From contig NC_077222.1 of NCBI RefSeq assembly GCF_024763615.1, positions 78,988,001 to 79,052,000 on the forward strand: a stretch of DNA of 64,000 nucleotides, read 5' to 3'. The position numbers and the translations under genes were made by a program. Under the pieces are notes generated by a model. The model saw only the letters and a list, made by a program, of their open reading frames with translations, searched no databases and was not told the DNA's origin. This DNA comes from Phlebotomus papatasi. Taxonomy: Eukaryota > Arthropoda > Insecta > Diptera > Psychodidae. This document shows, in pieces, positions 45,476 through 59,285 of the stretch. Numbering within the stretch: position 1 is the stretch's first letter; each line of letters starts with the position of its first letter.

Positions 45476-48400
45476 CTTCTAAGGAATTTCGGGCTATGTT
45501 TTGAGTGATTTATAAATCGGTTTAAATCAGTTGAGAACCGGTAAACGGTAAATGATGCGAAAATTCTTTTGAGGCATAGCAGCTAAGGCACGAGTTCGAG
45601 CACTACGCAAAGCTTGATTGAGACACTTTTCCACCGTTTATTCAGTAATATTCTTAATGATATTTTATAGTCTAGTAGTAATTTAAGACAAACGAAAATC
45701 GAGGAAAAGTCATGAAATTTTGCTAAAAGAAACGAAAACATTGATAAAATATTCCATGTTTCTGCAGATGAAAATATATTTAAACCTAGCATAATTTTAA
45801 GTTTAGCATAACGCTAATCTGCACAGTACTACTGAATTTATTATTCGAGTCAAATTCAGTTGTAAGCGAACAGAGTCTAAGCAAATAGGCCTACGTCTTG
45901 GAATCTACGCTTTATAAATAATACACACACTACAACTCCCTAAAGTTTCTAATTATTAACCTGTAAAACCTCATTTGACGAAATCTTCTAAAGAAATCAC
46001 GTTGATTTAAATTGATAGACTAGGAAGGTTCATAGAAATGCTTTATAGGAATGGTTTAAAGAAAACTTACAATTTTGTTTTTTAAAATCACAGTAATATG
46101 GAGTTTACTTTTTTGACATAAAAAGAATAAGGACAACAAATGAATAAAAAATTAGGGACTTTTTAGATTGTCTAAATTTTTATTGCAAAACTTCAGCACA
46201 TTCGAATTCCATACTGTTAAATTGCATCCTATATTTATGTATTAGCGATAATTAAGATAGGCTCTATAAATCTCTACTGGTGTAAATTTAACATATAGTA
46301 AAGTACATGAGCTTCGTTTTGCCTTTGGTGATGAGACAAAATAAATGATTATATTAGTGAGAGGAGACATGAAGGTAGTCACATCAATTTTGCATAGAAA
46401 GTGATATTAAGCTGGATAGGCTAATTATTTCAATTAATTCTCTAAGGTTTTTGCTCTACAATCTTAAGGCCATAGTATCTTTATGCCATCTTTCAAGAAA
46501 AAAATACAGTTTATAATATAGAATATTTTGCAAACACTTTTATCTTAAAAACTGTTTAGAACACAAAATTCAGAATTGTAAATTTCATTTAGTGAGTAAA
46601 GTCTAATAAAAAGAAATCGACTAAAATAATGCTCAAAATGTTTATGAGCATTTTGAATGATTTGTGAATCTCAATGTGATCAGTAAATCACAAAGATTTA
46701 TTCATTGTACTTCAATTGTTGAAGAAAATAATGTTAGAATTTCAATCAACACTAGCCATCATTATATTGTGGTTTTCTTCACATTGCCTCTCATGATGTC
46801 TATAAATTGATTTTCTATTGCAGAAAGCTTCTGTGAAATGTGGTTTTTCATTTTATTTCTAAGGATAGGTATTTCAGTAGTTTTTACAAAATGATCATGA
46901 TTTTTTGAAGATTAATTTTATTGTACTGTGAAGTCTAGGTTTCTTCTAGAACAAGTAAAATTACTATTTTTTAAAATTGTTCGTTACAAGACTGAATGCC
47001 TTATATCTATTTAATTTTAATTGAATAATTGCAGTGGAAAACGGTCTTGATGGGGACTAAAGACGAAAATTGTAGCATTGCATCAAATTGAAAATTGTGT
47101 GGGTGAAAAATTTTGAAAGAGTAAAATGCTGGTTTATTCATTAAATACACATCCATAGTGTGAGTGTGAAAACAAATTTTCCAATCTACTCCAATAAAAG
47201 TGAAACATGGTAAAATTCAATGTGGTGTATGCGTTTGCTATCATTGGACATGAGGGTGAGATCAATATGTCAACGCGTAGCATACGCAACATTTTATCAT
47301 ATTTCCATTCTCTTCTTTTATTTCCATTTCAATTTTCTGTGCATGTCGAAATTATAAGGGTGTGTTATCAATTCACTTAAAATGGATTGATGTCTGGGTC
47401 TCTTTCAGGCCAATTGAAAAATATGTTGATGAGTTTTTCCACCATGAGTTTTTGCCCTCAAATGTTATCGTCGTTTTGTACCCATTTTTATTCCATTCAC
47501 CCAGAAATGTCCTGACTGGGAGAAATATTTCTGTAATTACTTATTTGTGAAAAGTTTTGAGGGTAGAGTAACTTAAAGTGCAACTGAAGAAAAAAAATTA
47601 TGCCCTTCTTCCTTGGTTGTTATATCCTGAAGGCAGTGTCTTAGAGAAACACCCCTTGAATTTTACTGAGAAAATCCATTAAAATGCTGAAAAGTACATT
47701 TTCTTTGTTAGTGATGTCTGGTAGTTGGAAAACCATCCCTCATGAGTTTTGGAGGCGAATTTTTATAGTTTGTTTTAAATACACAAATTACTATCATCTG
47801 GGCGAAGGGAGAAAAGACAAGGATCGTCTGTTTTGGTATTTCGTTGAGAATAGGGGTGGATTTCTTCAGTGTTCACCCTTCGAAATAACTATAATTAGAA
47901 TAATTCTCAGTGTATGGGTTTTTTCAAGGAGGACCCTCATGGTGGCAAACGGTTCTGACAAGAAAGAAAGAGGAAACATTTTCTGGAATTGTTGCCGTCA
48001 TCTTTTAATTTTTATTATGTATAGAAATTCCCCCTAGAGGTTTTCTCGGTGAAGCGTCTCTTGAAAAGTCAGGGTGAGGCCCACAGGGAGATGCATTCAA
48101 GACCGATGAATGATGATTGTCTCACCCTCCCCCGCGATGGGTATAATACTGGAAAAAATCATCGTGGTGGTGTGAAGCACAGGAGTGTGACGAGAAACAT
48201 TTCAACCCTCACCCCTTTGTCGTCTGGTTTTGGGTTCCCTTCTTCACAATCCTAATATAAGTCTAAAGTGTCTAAATAGGACTAAATTGCTTCAGAAAAA
48301 TGCCCACATGAATCCTTTTGACTCACAAATCACATCAATGCTTCCTCCCCAATTTCAATTTATCCCATAACCAGGAAAAAGAAGCAAGAGATTTGTGAGT

Positions 48401-49396
48401 GAAGTACAAGAGATAGAATTTACGATGACGATGATGATGGTACAATGGTCATAGGAGAAGAAATAAGACACCGCTCTTGAGGCTTTCTTTTTTCTTCTTT
48501 CTGTGTGCCCAAAACATTTCTTGTATTATTTTTTTTATTCGTGATGTTTTTACAGAAACAGTTCATTCACCCATCTCTAGAAGTCAAGGACTTCACCACC
48601 ACAAATCTCTTTTCTTGACTCTTTTTTTTATATTTTCAATAGACAAATTTCAAGCTCTTGATCATTCTTTCTCTCTTGCTAGAGTAGATATGGTGAAAGG
48701 AGGAGTGAGGAGGATGATGCCTGTGAAGAAGAAAAAAAAGTTATAGGAAAGAAAAGAATTGCTGTATTAGAAGTTCATGCTACAGTTGTATAACATTCCA
48801 CCATTCGGTCTCTTTCGCACCACCATCATCATCTCGTGTGAGAATCCATCATAAGATGAAGGAATAAGAAGTTGTTAGAAAAAAATCCGAATAGAATTGA
48901 GAGAGATAAAAGTTTTTTTCCTATTCAATACAATGCTGTGATTTTACATATCTCTCATTCAACAAGATATCCTTACAAAAGCGGTTGAAAAGCTATTTTT
49001 GGAATATCCTGTTGAATTTAGTTAAAAGTAATTTTAATTAAATTTTTGAACTTTGTGTTTTATAAGGACAGCGCTGGAATGATCGACACTGAAGATCAGA
49101 TCGTCACCCCAAAGTTAAAATGATCTTTTTTTTAAATTTGTTTTGCTGTTTTTACCATTATATTCTGACTTTCAGTATTGTTCCCTTCAAAGCTTCTCTT
49201 ATATCTTTTTATTTATTTATCAAAGCCTCGAGAGAGTCTGCCGCCAACTTATTACCAATATCATCAGAATAATTGCAAAAAAACTAAATTATTAACAGCT
49301 TATGTTGAAAAGAATTATAAAGATAATTCGTGGATGATCTGCCGTTTTTTAATGTTGAACGTTAAATAGAATAAATTTAAACAGTGGATTAACGCA
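45476..49396. other. Non-coding DNA, few repeats after 46 kb
   Basis: About 46.2-49.0 kb lacks recognised transposons. The ORFs at 47684-48037 and 48477-48746 are low-complexity or domain-free and judged chance. Nothing else is supported. Confidence 0.4.
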
Positions 49397-49620
49397 TACG
49401 GGAAACTGGTGCACCACCGAACACAGGGTAGAAGCGAACACTGCGATTATTTAATTAGGTGATTAGTCTTCAGAGATGAGATCTGTCTGAATTTTAGATA
49501 CTATAAGGATGCTTGTCCACTGAAGAACTGTTCTTCATAGTTCAAAAAATAGACCCTCGTTTTCGGAGGTCTAACTTTTGGCTTAAAGATGGAATGAAGT
49601 TATCCATATCTATCCATGTA
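49397..49620 (+). repeat. Dispersed repeat S, copy 1
   Basis: GGGAAACTGGTGCACCACCG, GAACACTGC, AGATGAGATCTGT and GGATGCTTGTCC match, with divergence, the block at 55018-55200 (GGGGAACTGGTGCACTCGTA, AAACACTGCTG, GGATCCTTGTCTCC). Only the left end is clear. Confidence 0.5.
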
Positions 49621-50133
49621 GATTCTTCAAACAAAAAAAATGGTTAAATGAGACAAAATTATTATGATTTGTATTTTAATGTACGTATAGACCATTTAAA
49701 AATTATGCTATTTTACTAACGGTAGCCATCCCGGTTAAATTACTTATTCGAAAAAGTTCGGATTTATAATAGGTCTCATGTTACAATTATTCTCACTGGT
49801 CTGCAGAATCTATTTCGTGATAATTCTTATCAGAATTTTTCGTATTTTGTAGATTAAGTTTTGAAAAATTCAGTAGTTGAAGCTGTGTGTGGTCCTGGCA
49901 ATTTCGTACTTAGTATATTTCTTTGTTCCCTATCGTTTAATACCCGAAAACCTAATTCCTGATGTATAAACTTGTAATTTTTTGGATACTGATATATCAA
50001 TTTAGCCGTAAAAGATAAAATTGATCATTTGAATGATCAGTAAATTCGGTGGCAAAACATCCCATCTCTGGAGAATACTAAAACTCGAGACTTTGATATT
50101 ATCTTCTAAAAATTATGAATAAATTGTTTTGAT

Positions 50134-50656
50134 TTAACCCTTTAAGAACGATTGGAACACCGGTGTCCCATGAAGAAAATAATTTTTCCTGACTACCTAA
50201 AGTTATTTTTTTTCTTATGTCTGTACATAATTGTAAAGTAGAAGGTTGAAGGAATCTAGAATATTTTTTGCAAGTCTCCAGCTATTTGCTATATAGTAAA
50301 TATTTAGGCTTGAAAATTACGAGTTTTTAAATTCTTATATTGAAAAATGATTTTAATTATTTTTTATACTTCCAATTTATTTAAGCAAAACCGTTTTGGA
50401 AAAAGAAACTACAATACTCATACATAATATTTTTCATCACACTAAAAATTATTATTCATTGGTATTGTCAGAAAATTGATTTAAATTTTTGGGCTATTTT
50501 TGTCCCTAACGCTCGGAGAGGTAAAAAATGTACCGAATCAGATTCTGGTGGATATTCCAAAGTCAGATGTAACACGTTTCATTGATTTTGTTTATCGGTT
50601 AAATTTTTATGGTTGATTATGGTTGATTTAAGAGTGTCTCGTCGTTAAAGGGTTAA
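50134..50656. mobile_element. TTAA-flanked miniature piggyBac-type element (family D), copy 1
   Basis: It starts TTAA-CCCTTTAAGAACGATTGG and ends CGTCGTTAAAGGG-TTAA, 523 bp. The interior word CTCCAGCTATTTGCTATATA is shared with the copy at 55720. No transposase. Confidence 0.75.
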
Positions 50657-51225
50657 AATGTTTTTCATCGGTATTGATACGTACAAGTTTGAGCCTTCCG
50701 TTTTTATTTTTCGTGTTTATCGGTTTGCAGTCAATTTAAACCGGTTCATAATATCACTTAATTTTCTCTAAACTTTATTAAAATACAATATGTTTTTAGA
50801 TAAAAATTTAATATCGTTAAAATACATATTCATAATCATTTAAAAGCAATTCAGAAATGTCCGACATTCTAAGACCTTTCAACTTAATCTACACTTGCCC
50901 TTATCGGTTGAAAAAAAAAACGCTCTCCAAAGCTGTTTACTCTTTGGCCTTAAAAAAATCTTTATTAAGAATGGTTCAAGGTTATTTTCGTATATGGATG
51001 AGATATCCGCTTAGCCATTTAAACATATCCTTAATATCAGTTATGAGATATGTATTGAAAGCTTTTAGGATAAGCTTTGGTTAATGAATTGGCATATGGA
51101 ATAGCTCTTGTTTTAAGGCTACTTTGAAAGAAAGGGTTATAAAAGCGCCCTTACTGAATCTTCTTAAAATTATGTCAAAAGGATGTTTCCGAATTTGACA
51201 AATTTTTTCTGATACTTTTCATGAG
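50657..51225. other. No feature recognised
   Basis: AT-rich. The 75-codon plus-strand ORF at 50857 has no domain. Confidence 0.4.
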
Positions 51226-51354
51226 AGGTGAGCAAGAACCGTTTGAGACCGAACAAACGTCAAATGAAAATTGTACGTCAGCAATGGGTAAAATGCTACT
51301 TGAACAAATTTCTTTTGACGTTAATTCAGTTTCAAGCGATTCTTGCTCATCGCT
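51226..51354. repeat. Imperfect 130-bp hairpin
   Basis: GAGCAAGAACCGTTTGAGAC pairs with the complement of TTTCAAGCGATTCTTGCTC. AACGTCAAATGAAA pairs with TTTCTTTTGACGTT. It is probably a small foldback MITE. Confidence 0.55.
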
Positions 51355-54340
51355 CCTTTATATAGAGGAATATCTATATGGCAAACTTTTAACAAAATTA
51401 AGGACATCTTTTTGACAAACTTCTTTTGTTAAATTGACAAAACCTTTTGTTTTCAGAGTAACATTATTCCTGAAATTCAGATCCAATGAAATTAATTTTA
51501 TTTTTTGCAGGAACATATGTAAATTGTCTTCATTTATTATTTTCCTTTTAAAATACTATGCGTCTAAATTAAGACATACGATTGCGATCACTATCTCTTT
51601 GTATAACCATGGAATTCTTCCTGACTCAGGGTTTATTAAACAAAGTTGTCTAGGACATCATTATCTACAAATTCTTCCCTTGAGACATGACTATGTAGTC
51701 ATATTTTTGGTGAACAAATATTGAAAGATCACTCATGATAAGTCAAAGCTATCGATGGTAGAGTCCACAGTCATCATTTTTTTGTGACTGTCTGGAATAT
51801 CCTTCTTTTTCATCATTTTTGGTCTCTCCTGTCGAGTCATTATCCCTTGGCGTTTTGTCGAGACGACGTTGGGTCAGAAACGTGCTAGAGGGAAAAGAAA
51901 TTACTGTCTGATGAATTCTTTAGTTTATTTTTTATGAGGAAGACACCACGCACCTGAAATCCATTGGAATGGAAGATGAGGTTTAAGAAAAAAAAGGAGA
52001 AGAGAGACAATTGTGTGAATGTATAGAAAAAGGATGTTTGTCTGGGAGCTTTTAAGGGAATAATCCCGAGTCACTGTTGAGGCAGCCTCCATGGCACAAG
52101 AGCAAGAGCATCATACAGAAGACAGCAGAGAGTCAAAAGTCAATGACCCAAACAGTAGAGGGTTAAAAGAGAAGACGATCTCACAGGAATTTTTCACATC
52201 TTCCTTTCTGTTCCAGAGTGTAGGGATTTAAAATTTAAATTGAGCCTCTTCGCTGGTATATGCTTCTGCATGGAAAATGGTGCTCTGTATGTAAGCGCTT
52301 GATTATTTCCTCTCTTGCTGGTTTCTCGGGCAATTAAGCCTGTTTGGGGGTATGTTAATTTAGATTGAGTTAAATTAAAATATTAAACAATCTGCCACAC
52401 TGTGGAGGTTCTCCCCTTCGATATTATTCAATGAAAGCGATTTTATGTCTTTGCTCTCTCCCCGATCCTCTGATTCTAATTTATTCATTTGAGTACAGAA
52501 CGAGAGAAGAGTGGGTATGCAAAAAAAAAATCACAAATTACCCGAAGATGGTTGATGTGAAGGGAGGGAAATAATAATCAACAGGTTGCAATTGTGTGTT
52601 GTGTATACACATCTTTCGACCCTTCATATTATGCACGGGTTCTTCCACTAAGGATTGTTGATGATGTCGTTGAGGTTGAGGTGAAATTGAGAAGGGAAAC
52701 TCAAATAGTGTTGGCAACCTGCAATATCTGGATTAGGGCGAAACAACAAAACGTGTCTTGTGACATGGGCAAGTGGCATAGAGGAAGAAAAAGAAAATAT
52801 TCCATTATATATAGGGGACGAAATGGGATTCCTGATCCAATAATATCGGTGTGTGTCTATCATGTAAATGGTATGGACTCTTGAATTCCACCTTAAAAAC
52901 ATACCTGTTGGTATAATGTTGAAATTGTTGAATCCACTCACATGGAGTTTCCATTGCATTTTGCTTGGTTGGTGCGCGCACATGAAACACCATGGCGGGG
53001 TCTTGAACTCAAACCAGGTCATGAAGAGTTTCGCCCGCTCTCTGGTTACCAAGAGACTTGACTCCCCAGTGGTATTTTCTCAAACGTCAACATTTCAGGG
53101 GGATAGCCATATAAAGGGAGCATAGGAAAAAGAGTGAGATTTCATCAGAAGAGGGGAGCTGAGGCACCTGTATTTAAATTCTCTTTTAACTATTCCACTA
53201 CTTTTTTCAACTAATGCATCTGCCGGAGAGGTAGTTATAATTCCCTCGTATAGTAGAAAATATATTAACAAGCATAGATGTTCTGTGTGAATAATTTACT
53301 ATCCTTTATTGAGATTTCTCTGGAAAGGCACCTTTCGTGATGCTCTTTTTTCCCAACTCTCCTTGCTCTATTGCACCTGAAACAGGTTTTAAAAGGACCC
53401 AGAGTATGTAGCGTTTTTTAAACTCTCCACCTTTTTGATCTATGCTGGTGATGGTATAAAAAATAAAAGGGGAGAATCTAACTAGGAGTACCTAATTCTA
53501 CTATAAAAAGTCACTATTTGTCTCGTTCTCACATTTACATCAAGTTAGATTTCACCTATTTTTTGATATGCCGCACGAAGAGATATAATAAAAATTTAAT
53601 TTCCCGTCACAAAGTACCTGACACTCTGTGGACAGAGGGAATGATTTCCTGACCGGTGACCATGTCCATCCGCATCTGATGGAATAATGGTTTCTCTCTC
53701 TCATGTTCATGAACTGTGATTTTTGTCTGAGCAACTTCCAACAAATGTTCACGTAATTGGTGTCAGCAGAAAAATTCTGTACAAGTTAGGACTAGGTATA
53801 TCGATAATTCTATTTTATACTATTCCATTTCAAAATGATAATTCTAAAGAAAGCTATTTGAATTGGTATGCTGCTCCTGTTATGTTTATGTTGGAAAACT
53901 TGAATTATTCGGATATTCAATTATCATCAAATTTTCACATTTAAAGAAAAAAAAGTAAAATATAAAAAAAATTATTTTCTTACATTAGGAATAACCACTT
54001 GTTCTCAAAGGGTTGATACAAGTAGCGGAGGGTGGGATAGTTTCACGCATACATTACTTTCAAAAATACATATTTTTGAGATAATAAATAACTTGGGAAT
54101 TGTGTTACGTATTTTTAGTTAGCAAATGCTGAAGAGAAACTAACGTGATAGTCAGTTTAAGTATGGTAAATATTCACTTTGCAAATAAGTTTCGGATAAA
54201 GTTTAGCTGCACCCTTTCAACCAATAAGTTAAGGAGCAATGAAATAATTCATGTCTAGAAATTTCTTTAGCGAGAAGGCCTAGGTCCTCTATAGGATGTT
54301 GTGGTGTAGAGTTCAGTATTTTAGTAAGTGTGTATGTTAA
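51355..54340. other. Transposon-poor non-coding DNA
   Basis: No gene, RNA or repeat is recognised. The opposing ORFs at 52594-52884 and 52648-53052 overlap on both strands and lack domains. Confidence 0.4.
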
Positions 54341-54541
54341 TAGGGGAAGTGGGGCACCTTTGAAATTGGGATTTTTCTTCTATGTTTAAATGGAACTGAG
54401 CCATATCATAATGTAATTTAGCTTCTCAATCTATTTGTGCACCTAAATTATATCACGATAAGGCTCAATTTTAGTTAAAAATAGGTGAAAAATCCCAATT
54501 TCAAAGGTGCCCCACATTCAAAGGTGCCCCACTTCCCCCTA
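54341..54541. mobile_element. 200-bp palindromic MITE with TAGGGGAAGTGGGG ends
   Basis: TAGGGGAAGTGGGGCACCTT at the left, GGTGCCCCACTTCCCCCTA at the right. AATTGGGATTTTTC pairs with GAAAAATCCCAATT inside. The right end has the CAAAGGTGCCCCAC word twice (about 54502 and 54519). Confidence 0.82.
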
Positions 54542-54638
54542 AGTATGCTTTTCGGAACAAAACTATTTTGATTCGACTAAGAACAGTAATGATGTAAGGC
54601 AAAAGGTTTTGCTTGTTTCTCATAATAAAATTTACACA

Positions 54639-54856
54639 GGGAGACCGGGGTTGAATTAGTTACCAAATAAAATTTTTCATTGCGTATAATTTGTACAAAA
54701 AATGTTTGTATGAGGCTGATAAATATTTCAATGAATATAGTAAGTGTAGTATATATTTAGAATAAAGAGTGGTTTCCTCAATATTTCTTCGAAGGCAAAC
54801 TATAAGATATCACTGTCTAATACTATACGTGGCTAATTCTGCTCCGGTCTGTCCTA
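54639..54856. mobile_element. Probable TIR element with AGGGAGACCGGGG ends
   Basis: AGGGAGACCGGGGTTGAATT at the left and CTAATTCTGCTCCGGTCTGT then CCT at the right are imperfect inverted matches. Its ends resemble the 58775 family (AGGGGAGACTGGGG). Confidence 0.45.
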
Positions 54857-55017
54857 CTATACAGCCTAGTAAAATCTTACATTACCCATAAGGCGAATTC
54901 TGTCTTAATATTGCAGGCAATACCCTACGACAAACTGACGTTGAAAATTTGGCAGCAGGACTCTAGGCCAGCCATCATCAAATTGATTTAAATAGCATTT
55001 TTGATAAACCATATTGA

Positions 55018-55200
55018 ATAGGGGGAACTGGTGCACTCGTAAACATGGGGTAGTTTTAAACACTGCTGTTTTTTTAAATTAAATACTAGACTTGAGAGAA
55101 TAAGACCTATATTAATTCATAGAAACTGTAGGGATCCTTGTCTCCTACAGAAAGTGTAGGTGGATCTTAGAGTCTATCGGTCTCATGCGATTTTTTCATG
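55018..55200 (+). repeat. Dispersed repeat S, copy 2
   Basis: Shares the left-end blocks described at 49397-49620 (GGGGAACTGGTGCACTCGTA and following words). Confidence 0.5.
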
Positions 55201-55947
55201 TTTTAGGAGTTTCTATAGGCGGACACTTCATTAAGAAAATATTGTTAAATCATTCTTAATTACGATTTTCGAATATATGGGTTTATTTAAAAGGTCTTTA
55301 AATTTTTGAAAAGTGTAAACCATTTTCAATTGGTTTTGAACTGACAACTAATATTTAACCGTATTGTACTAATGCACTTATGCTTTTCCTAAGTTAGTTT
55401 TTTGGGGATTGGGTTTATTTTAGAGTATTTTATTAATCGGTTCAATTCGATTATCAACCAATAAATTTAAAGAGAGATTGCACAAAGGGAAAAATCTTGC
55501 GAAACCCTCGTTTTCATGATCGCTTTGCTTTTTTCATGAATTTACCTTTAAAGAAATTTAGGTTTAGTAAATCATACACGAATTTGAGGTATAGTATCTA
55601 AGGTACGACTTCGTGAATTTTTGCAAAACGATGATGACCTGTTACCCCTTATTACTAGTTTTGAAATCATTGACAATGACCTTTCAATCAAAGTTTAGAC
55701 TGAAGCCTTTCTAGATGGTCAACCTTTTGAGGACGATTTAAACACTGATCTTTTCTAAGTAAAATAATTTTTTTTGACTATCTTGAGTTTTTTTTTCTAA
55801 TTTTTGTATAATCACAAAAGAGACGAATGTATGAGTATAGAATAATTTTTGCAAATCTCCAGCTATTTACTAATAGTAAATTTTTAAGTATAAAAGTGAG
55901 GAATTTTCAAATAATTGCAATGATAAATGAATTTTAATATTTCATTA

Positions 55948-56155
55948 TAAGGTAAAGTGCCCTCAATTCGACCGGCAGAGTTATTTATTCAATTTATTTA
56001 TATTTGCACTAATATTTGGCGTATGATCTAACATTAATAGGTCAATTATTCCATAAATAAATTCTAATCAGTGACGATTTTATAGAAATTCACCATTAAA
56101 ACATTCAAATACCGGTCGAGTCTAGCATCCGGTCGACTCGAGGGCACTTTACCTT
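55948..56155. mobile_element. Palindromic MITE with AAGGTAAAGTGCCCTC ends (nested)
   Basis: AAGGTAAAGTGCCCTCAATT then CGACCGG on the left; CCGGTCGACTCGAGGGCACT then TTACCTT on the right. About 208 bp. Confidence 0.82.
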
Positions 56156-56300
56156 GTTTTCCTTTTCTTTGCAGTAAAAAGCTTTAGAGGCACTTGAAAG
56201 TACAATAACTAATATTTTTTGTAATAACGAAATTTATCATTGGTATGTTCATGAAAACTTCTTAAATATTATGGGCTATAAAAATTCTACTGTTTCATAT

Positions 56301-56668
56301 ACAGAAAAAAAAATATTTCGTAAAATTGTTCGTAAATATTTGTGAATTATTATTGGGGACTTAAGAAAGTTCGTAAATTGTATAACTCGCTAAAAAGTTC
56401 GTAAGAGTTTGTACTTTTTTTTACAAACATTGTTCGTAACATGATTACACGATAAGCATTTTTTGTTTGTTTAACAAACATTTGTTCGTATATTCTTGTT
56501 TGTCTGATAACATTTTACGAAAAAAATGACAAAATTTCGTGATCATTTTTCTGTGTATTTACGAACATTTACGAACAAAAGATCAAAAAATGCTTGTCAA
56601 ATGGTCATGCTACGAACAATGTTTGTGAAAACTACAAACTTTTTAGTGGGTTATATGATTACGAGCAT
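56301..56668. mobile_element. Family C foldback element, copy 2 (nested, right end truncated)
   Basis: It starts ACAGAAAAAAAAATATTTCG and is a palindrome with words TTGTTCGTAAATATTTGTGA, TTACAAACATTGTTCG and TTTACGAACATTTACGAACA, as in 10705-11170. The terminal right end matching the first bases is missing. Confidence 0.72.
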
Positions 56669-56807
56669 TTCATAAGTAAGTAAAACAAATATTGAAACTG
56701 ATTCTGTTGGATTTTCCAAGGTTTGAAATTAGACGCTTCGTTGATTTTGTTTATCCGCTTAACTTTTATGAATGAATTTTGGTCGGTGAGAAGCCTTAAA
56801 GGGTTAA

Positions 56808-58474
56808 TTGTAAATGTAGTAAATTCGGTAAATGCTTTTAAATAATATATATAAATGTTGCCTTATATTTTTATTTCATTTCCTTTTTCTATTTAACATT
56901 TTTCAATGCAGTGTGACCTGTGTAAGAAGTGAAGTACTCAGCCCATAAAAATCAAACATTTTATCCTGCTATTAAGTAAATTCCACAGTTTATGTAAATA
57001 GTTGTACCAACCCTTAATGATCATTACTCAGTTAATTTGTTTTCAATAAGTGAAAAAATAAACAGACAGGGCTAAAAATTATGAACTCTTAATGAGTTTT
57101 GTGTGCAAATGGGATGGGAAGTATTAATGAGATGCCCCTTTCAGATCTTATGCAAATTAGTTCTAAAATACAATCTCTTCCTTTTTCTATTTTTGCTCAT
57201 AAAATATCGACAGTCCACGTTTATTTATTTTCTCACTGTCAATTTTTTATTAATGCTATTAAGCATTTCTTTGGTGACTTGTTTGTAAGGTGACGCAAAT
57301 TTTTATATTCTTTCACACTGGAGGATTTTGAGTGAGAGATGGAGAATTTCATGAATTGTCAACAGGGCTTTTATGAAGTTGTATAGCTTCGTATATAAAA
57401 TGATTGAATTTGTGGCGAAAGGTAAAGTAAAAAAAAAACGTATGTGAATGTTCATCGAAGCGATAAAATAGATTTAACTGGTTTTTGCTCACTTGTGGTA
57501 AATAAATAAAACTTTTGGCCACATGGTAAATTGGGGAGAAATACCTGAGAATTTGAAATAAGAGTTAAATTAAGTTAGATGGAAGGGAAGAAATATATGT
57601 ATATACTTACATATCAAATCAGTGGAGGAAGGCAGTGAAAAGAGAAAAAAAAGTTATAAGTTTTAATGGTGCTTATTCTAGTTGGTTTTTTTTCTTCAAT
57701 CACGAAAATTAACTCCTGCGTGATATTTTTCTTCATTTCTTTTCCAATGACTGATTCTGAATCTTCTGAATCTTCAGGTGCTCCTTAACTTCCCCTTCAA
57801 TTGAGCTAAACAACAGTCTGAAGAAATGACAAGTCGAAGGGTTTGAGATGCAAATTCATGGTCAGAAATTACATGGCATTCGAGGACATCGAATTTTATC
57901 CTCAGGCATCAAACACTCCAGTGGCGTTAACATGAAAAATTGCATTAATTAGTTGTGAGCAATGGCATATAAATGCTACTGAAGAGAAAGAAATAATGAA
58001 CAGGACATCCTGCACGAATCACTTTCTCACGTGCATTTGCATACTAATTATTTCCGCTTTTATTTGCTCCATTCATATCTATTAAATCCTCGTCCAGCGA
58101 TTTTTTTATTATTCCTGGGGACGCTTCCATTGCAGCGACATAAATGCAAATTGTGATCATAATCGGGAGGTCATCGATCGCCTTCCTGACTCTCTGATTG
58201 TTTTTTTTTCCTTTCAACCACTGAATTTTTGGGGAGGGAGCTCACATTCATGCAACGAAGTAAATTAATTATGATTCTGATTTATTTAGGTGGGAAAGAA
58301 ATTTAAATGGGGTAACTATACAAAATGGTCTAGTTAGGGTGTTCAGAATCATTAATTGAATTAAGGACTTTATATGTCGTATAATTTTAAAAGGAAGCAA
58401 TGGAAAGACTAAAAAGTCTCTCATACTCAAAAAAAAGTGCAATCCGTTCAGGTTTGTCAGTAGTTCAAAGACCA
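56808..58474. other. Non-coding DNA without recognised repeats
   Basis: Short chance ORFs only. Two overlapping frames are open at 57099-57293 but lack domains. Confidence 0.4.
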
Positions 58475-58770
58475 TTCCAACGAGTCACTAAATATAATAC
58501 CATTCTGTTGAGAAATACGTTCTCTAGAGCTTTTTAACCCAGGGTCGACCTATGAGAGGGGTCCCTTGAACGGTCCAAATTTATATCTCTACCCGTTTGG
58601 GATATAGGCGAGGTAACGGCTGGACGGACAGACGCATACGGACGGAAAGATGGACAAACAGCCTGATATTGTGTCTCAGAAATCGTCTGAAACGCGAAGA
58701 TTTATTGAAAAACGTAGTTCCCGGGTGGTAGACGGTGGAAATTTTGGAGGGGTGAAAAAATCGAGGGATT
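58475..58770. repeat. Dispersed repeat with GGACGGACAGACG tract
   Basis: Includes the reverse complement of the 44655 segment (near 58485-58530), then GGGTCGACCTATGAGAGGGG and the GACGGACAGACGCATACGGA tract (about 58623-58642), a composition common in arthropod interspersed repeats. Class not assigned. Confidence 0.4.
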
Positions 58771-59285
58771 ATATAGGGGAGACTGGGGTAAAAAGTCACA
58801 AAAAGAATATTTTATTTTTTTACAAGCTGCTCGAGCGCTTCAAAAATTTCTAATTAGCGCATTTTTATATAAAATTTACCGCTCTACAACTTTGTGAAAT
58901 AATTTTCCTCTATTTTGTAAGGAAATACGTTTATCGAGCCAATTTCTAAAAGGTAATTTTGTGACTATTCTCAAAAATGCTGGGGCAAATATTACCAGAC
59001 ATTGGGTATTATCATATTTTGATTCGCTTCATTACGGGCTTCCGTAAATTTGAAAAAATACCTAGAGGACATATTTTCATAGAATATTTATTCATCTACA
59101 CCGTTGTAAAACAGCGTTTTTTTCTGCGAGAAAAGTGAGAAAACGAGAGAAGCGCTTTTCGAGCTATTTTAGAAAAAAAAACACACAAAAGACTTACTTA
59201 GTATATGCCGACGAATAATTTACTTGATATGAGAACCGGTGAACGTCGGGGGTGTAGGGTAGCTCAGAAAAACATGTAAATTCTT

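Larger units (their letters stand above)
55720..56807. mobile_element. Family D piggyBac-type MITE, copy 2, with two nested insertions
   Basis: From AACCTTTTGAGGACGATTTA it follows the 50134 copy (CTCCAGCTATTTACTAATAG, AAAAATGATTTTAAT-like words) until 55948. It resumes after 56668 with GATTTTGTTTATCCGCTTAA and ends CCTTAAAGGG-TTAA. The left TTAA has decayed to TCAA. It hosts the elements 55948-56155 and 56301-56668. Confidence 0.65.
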
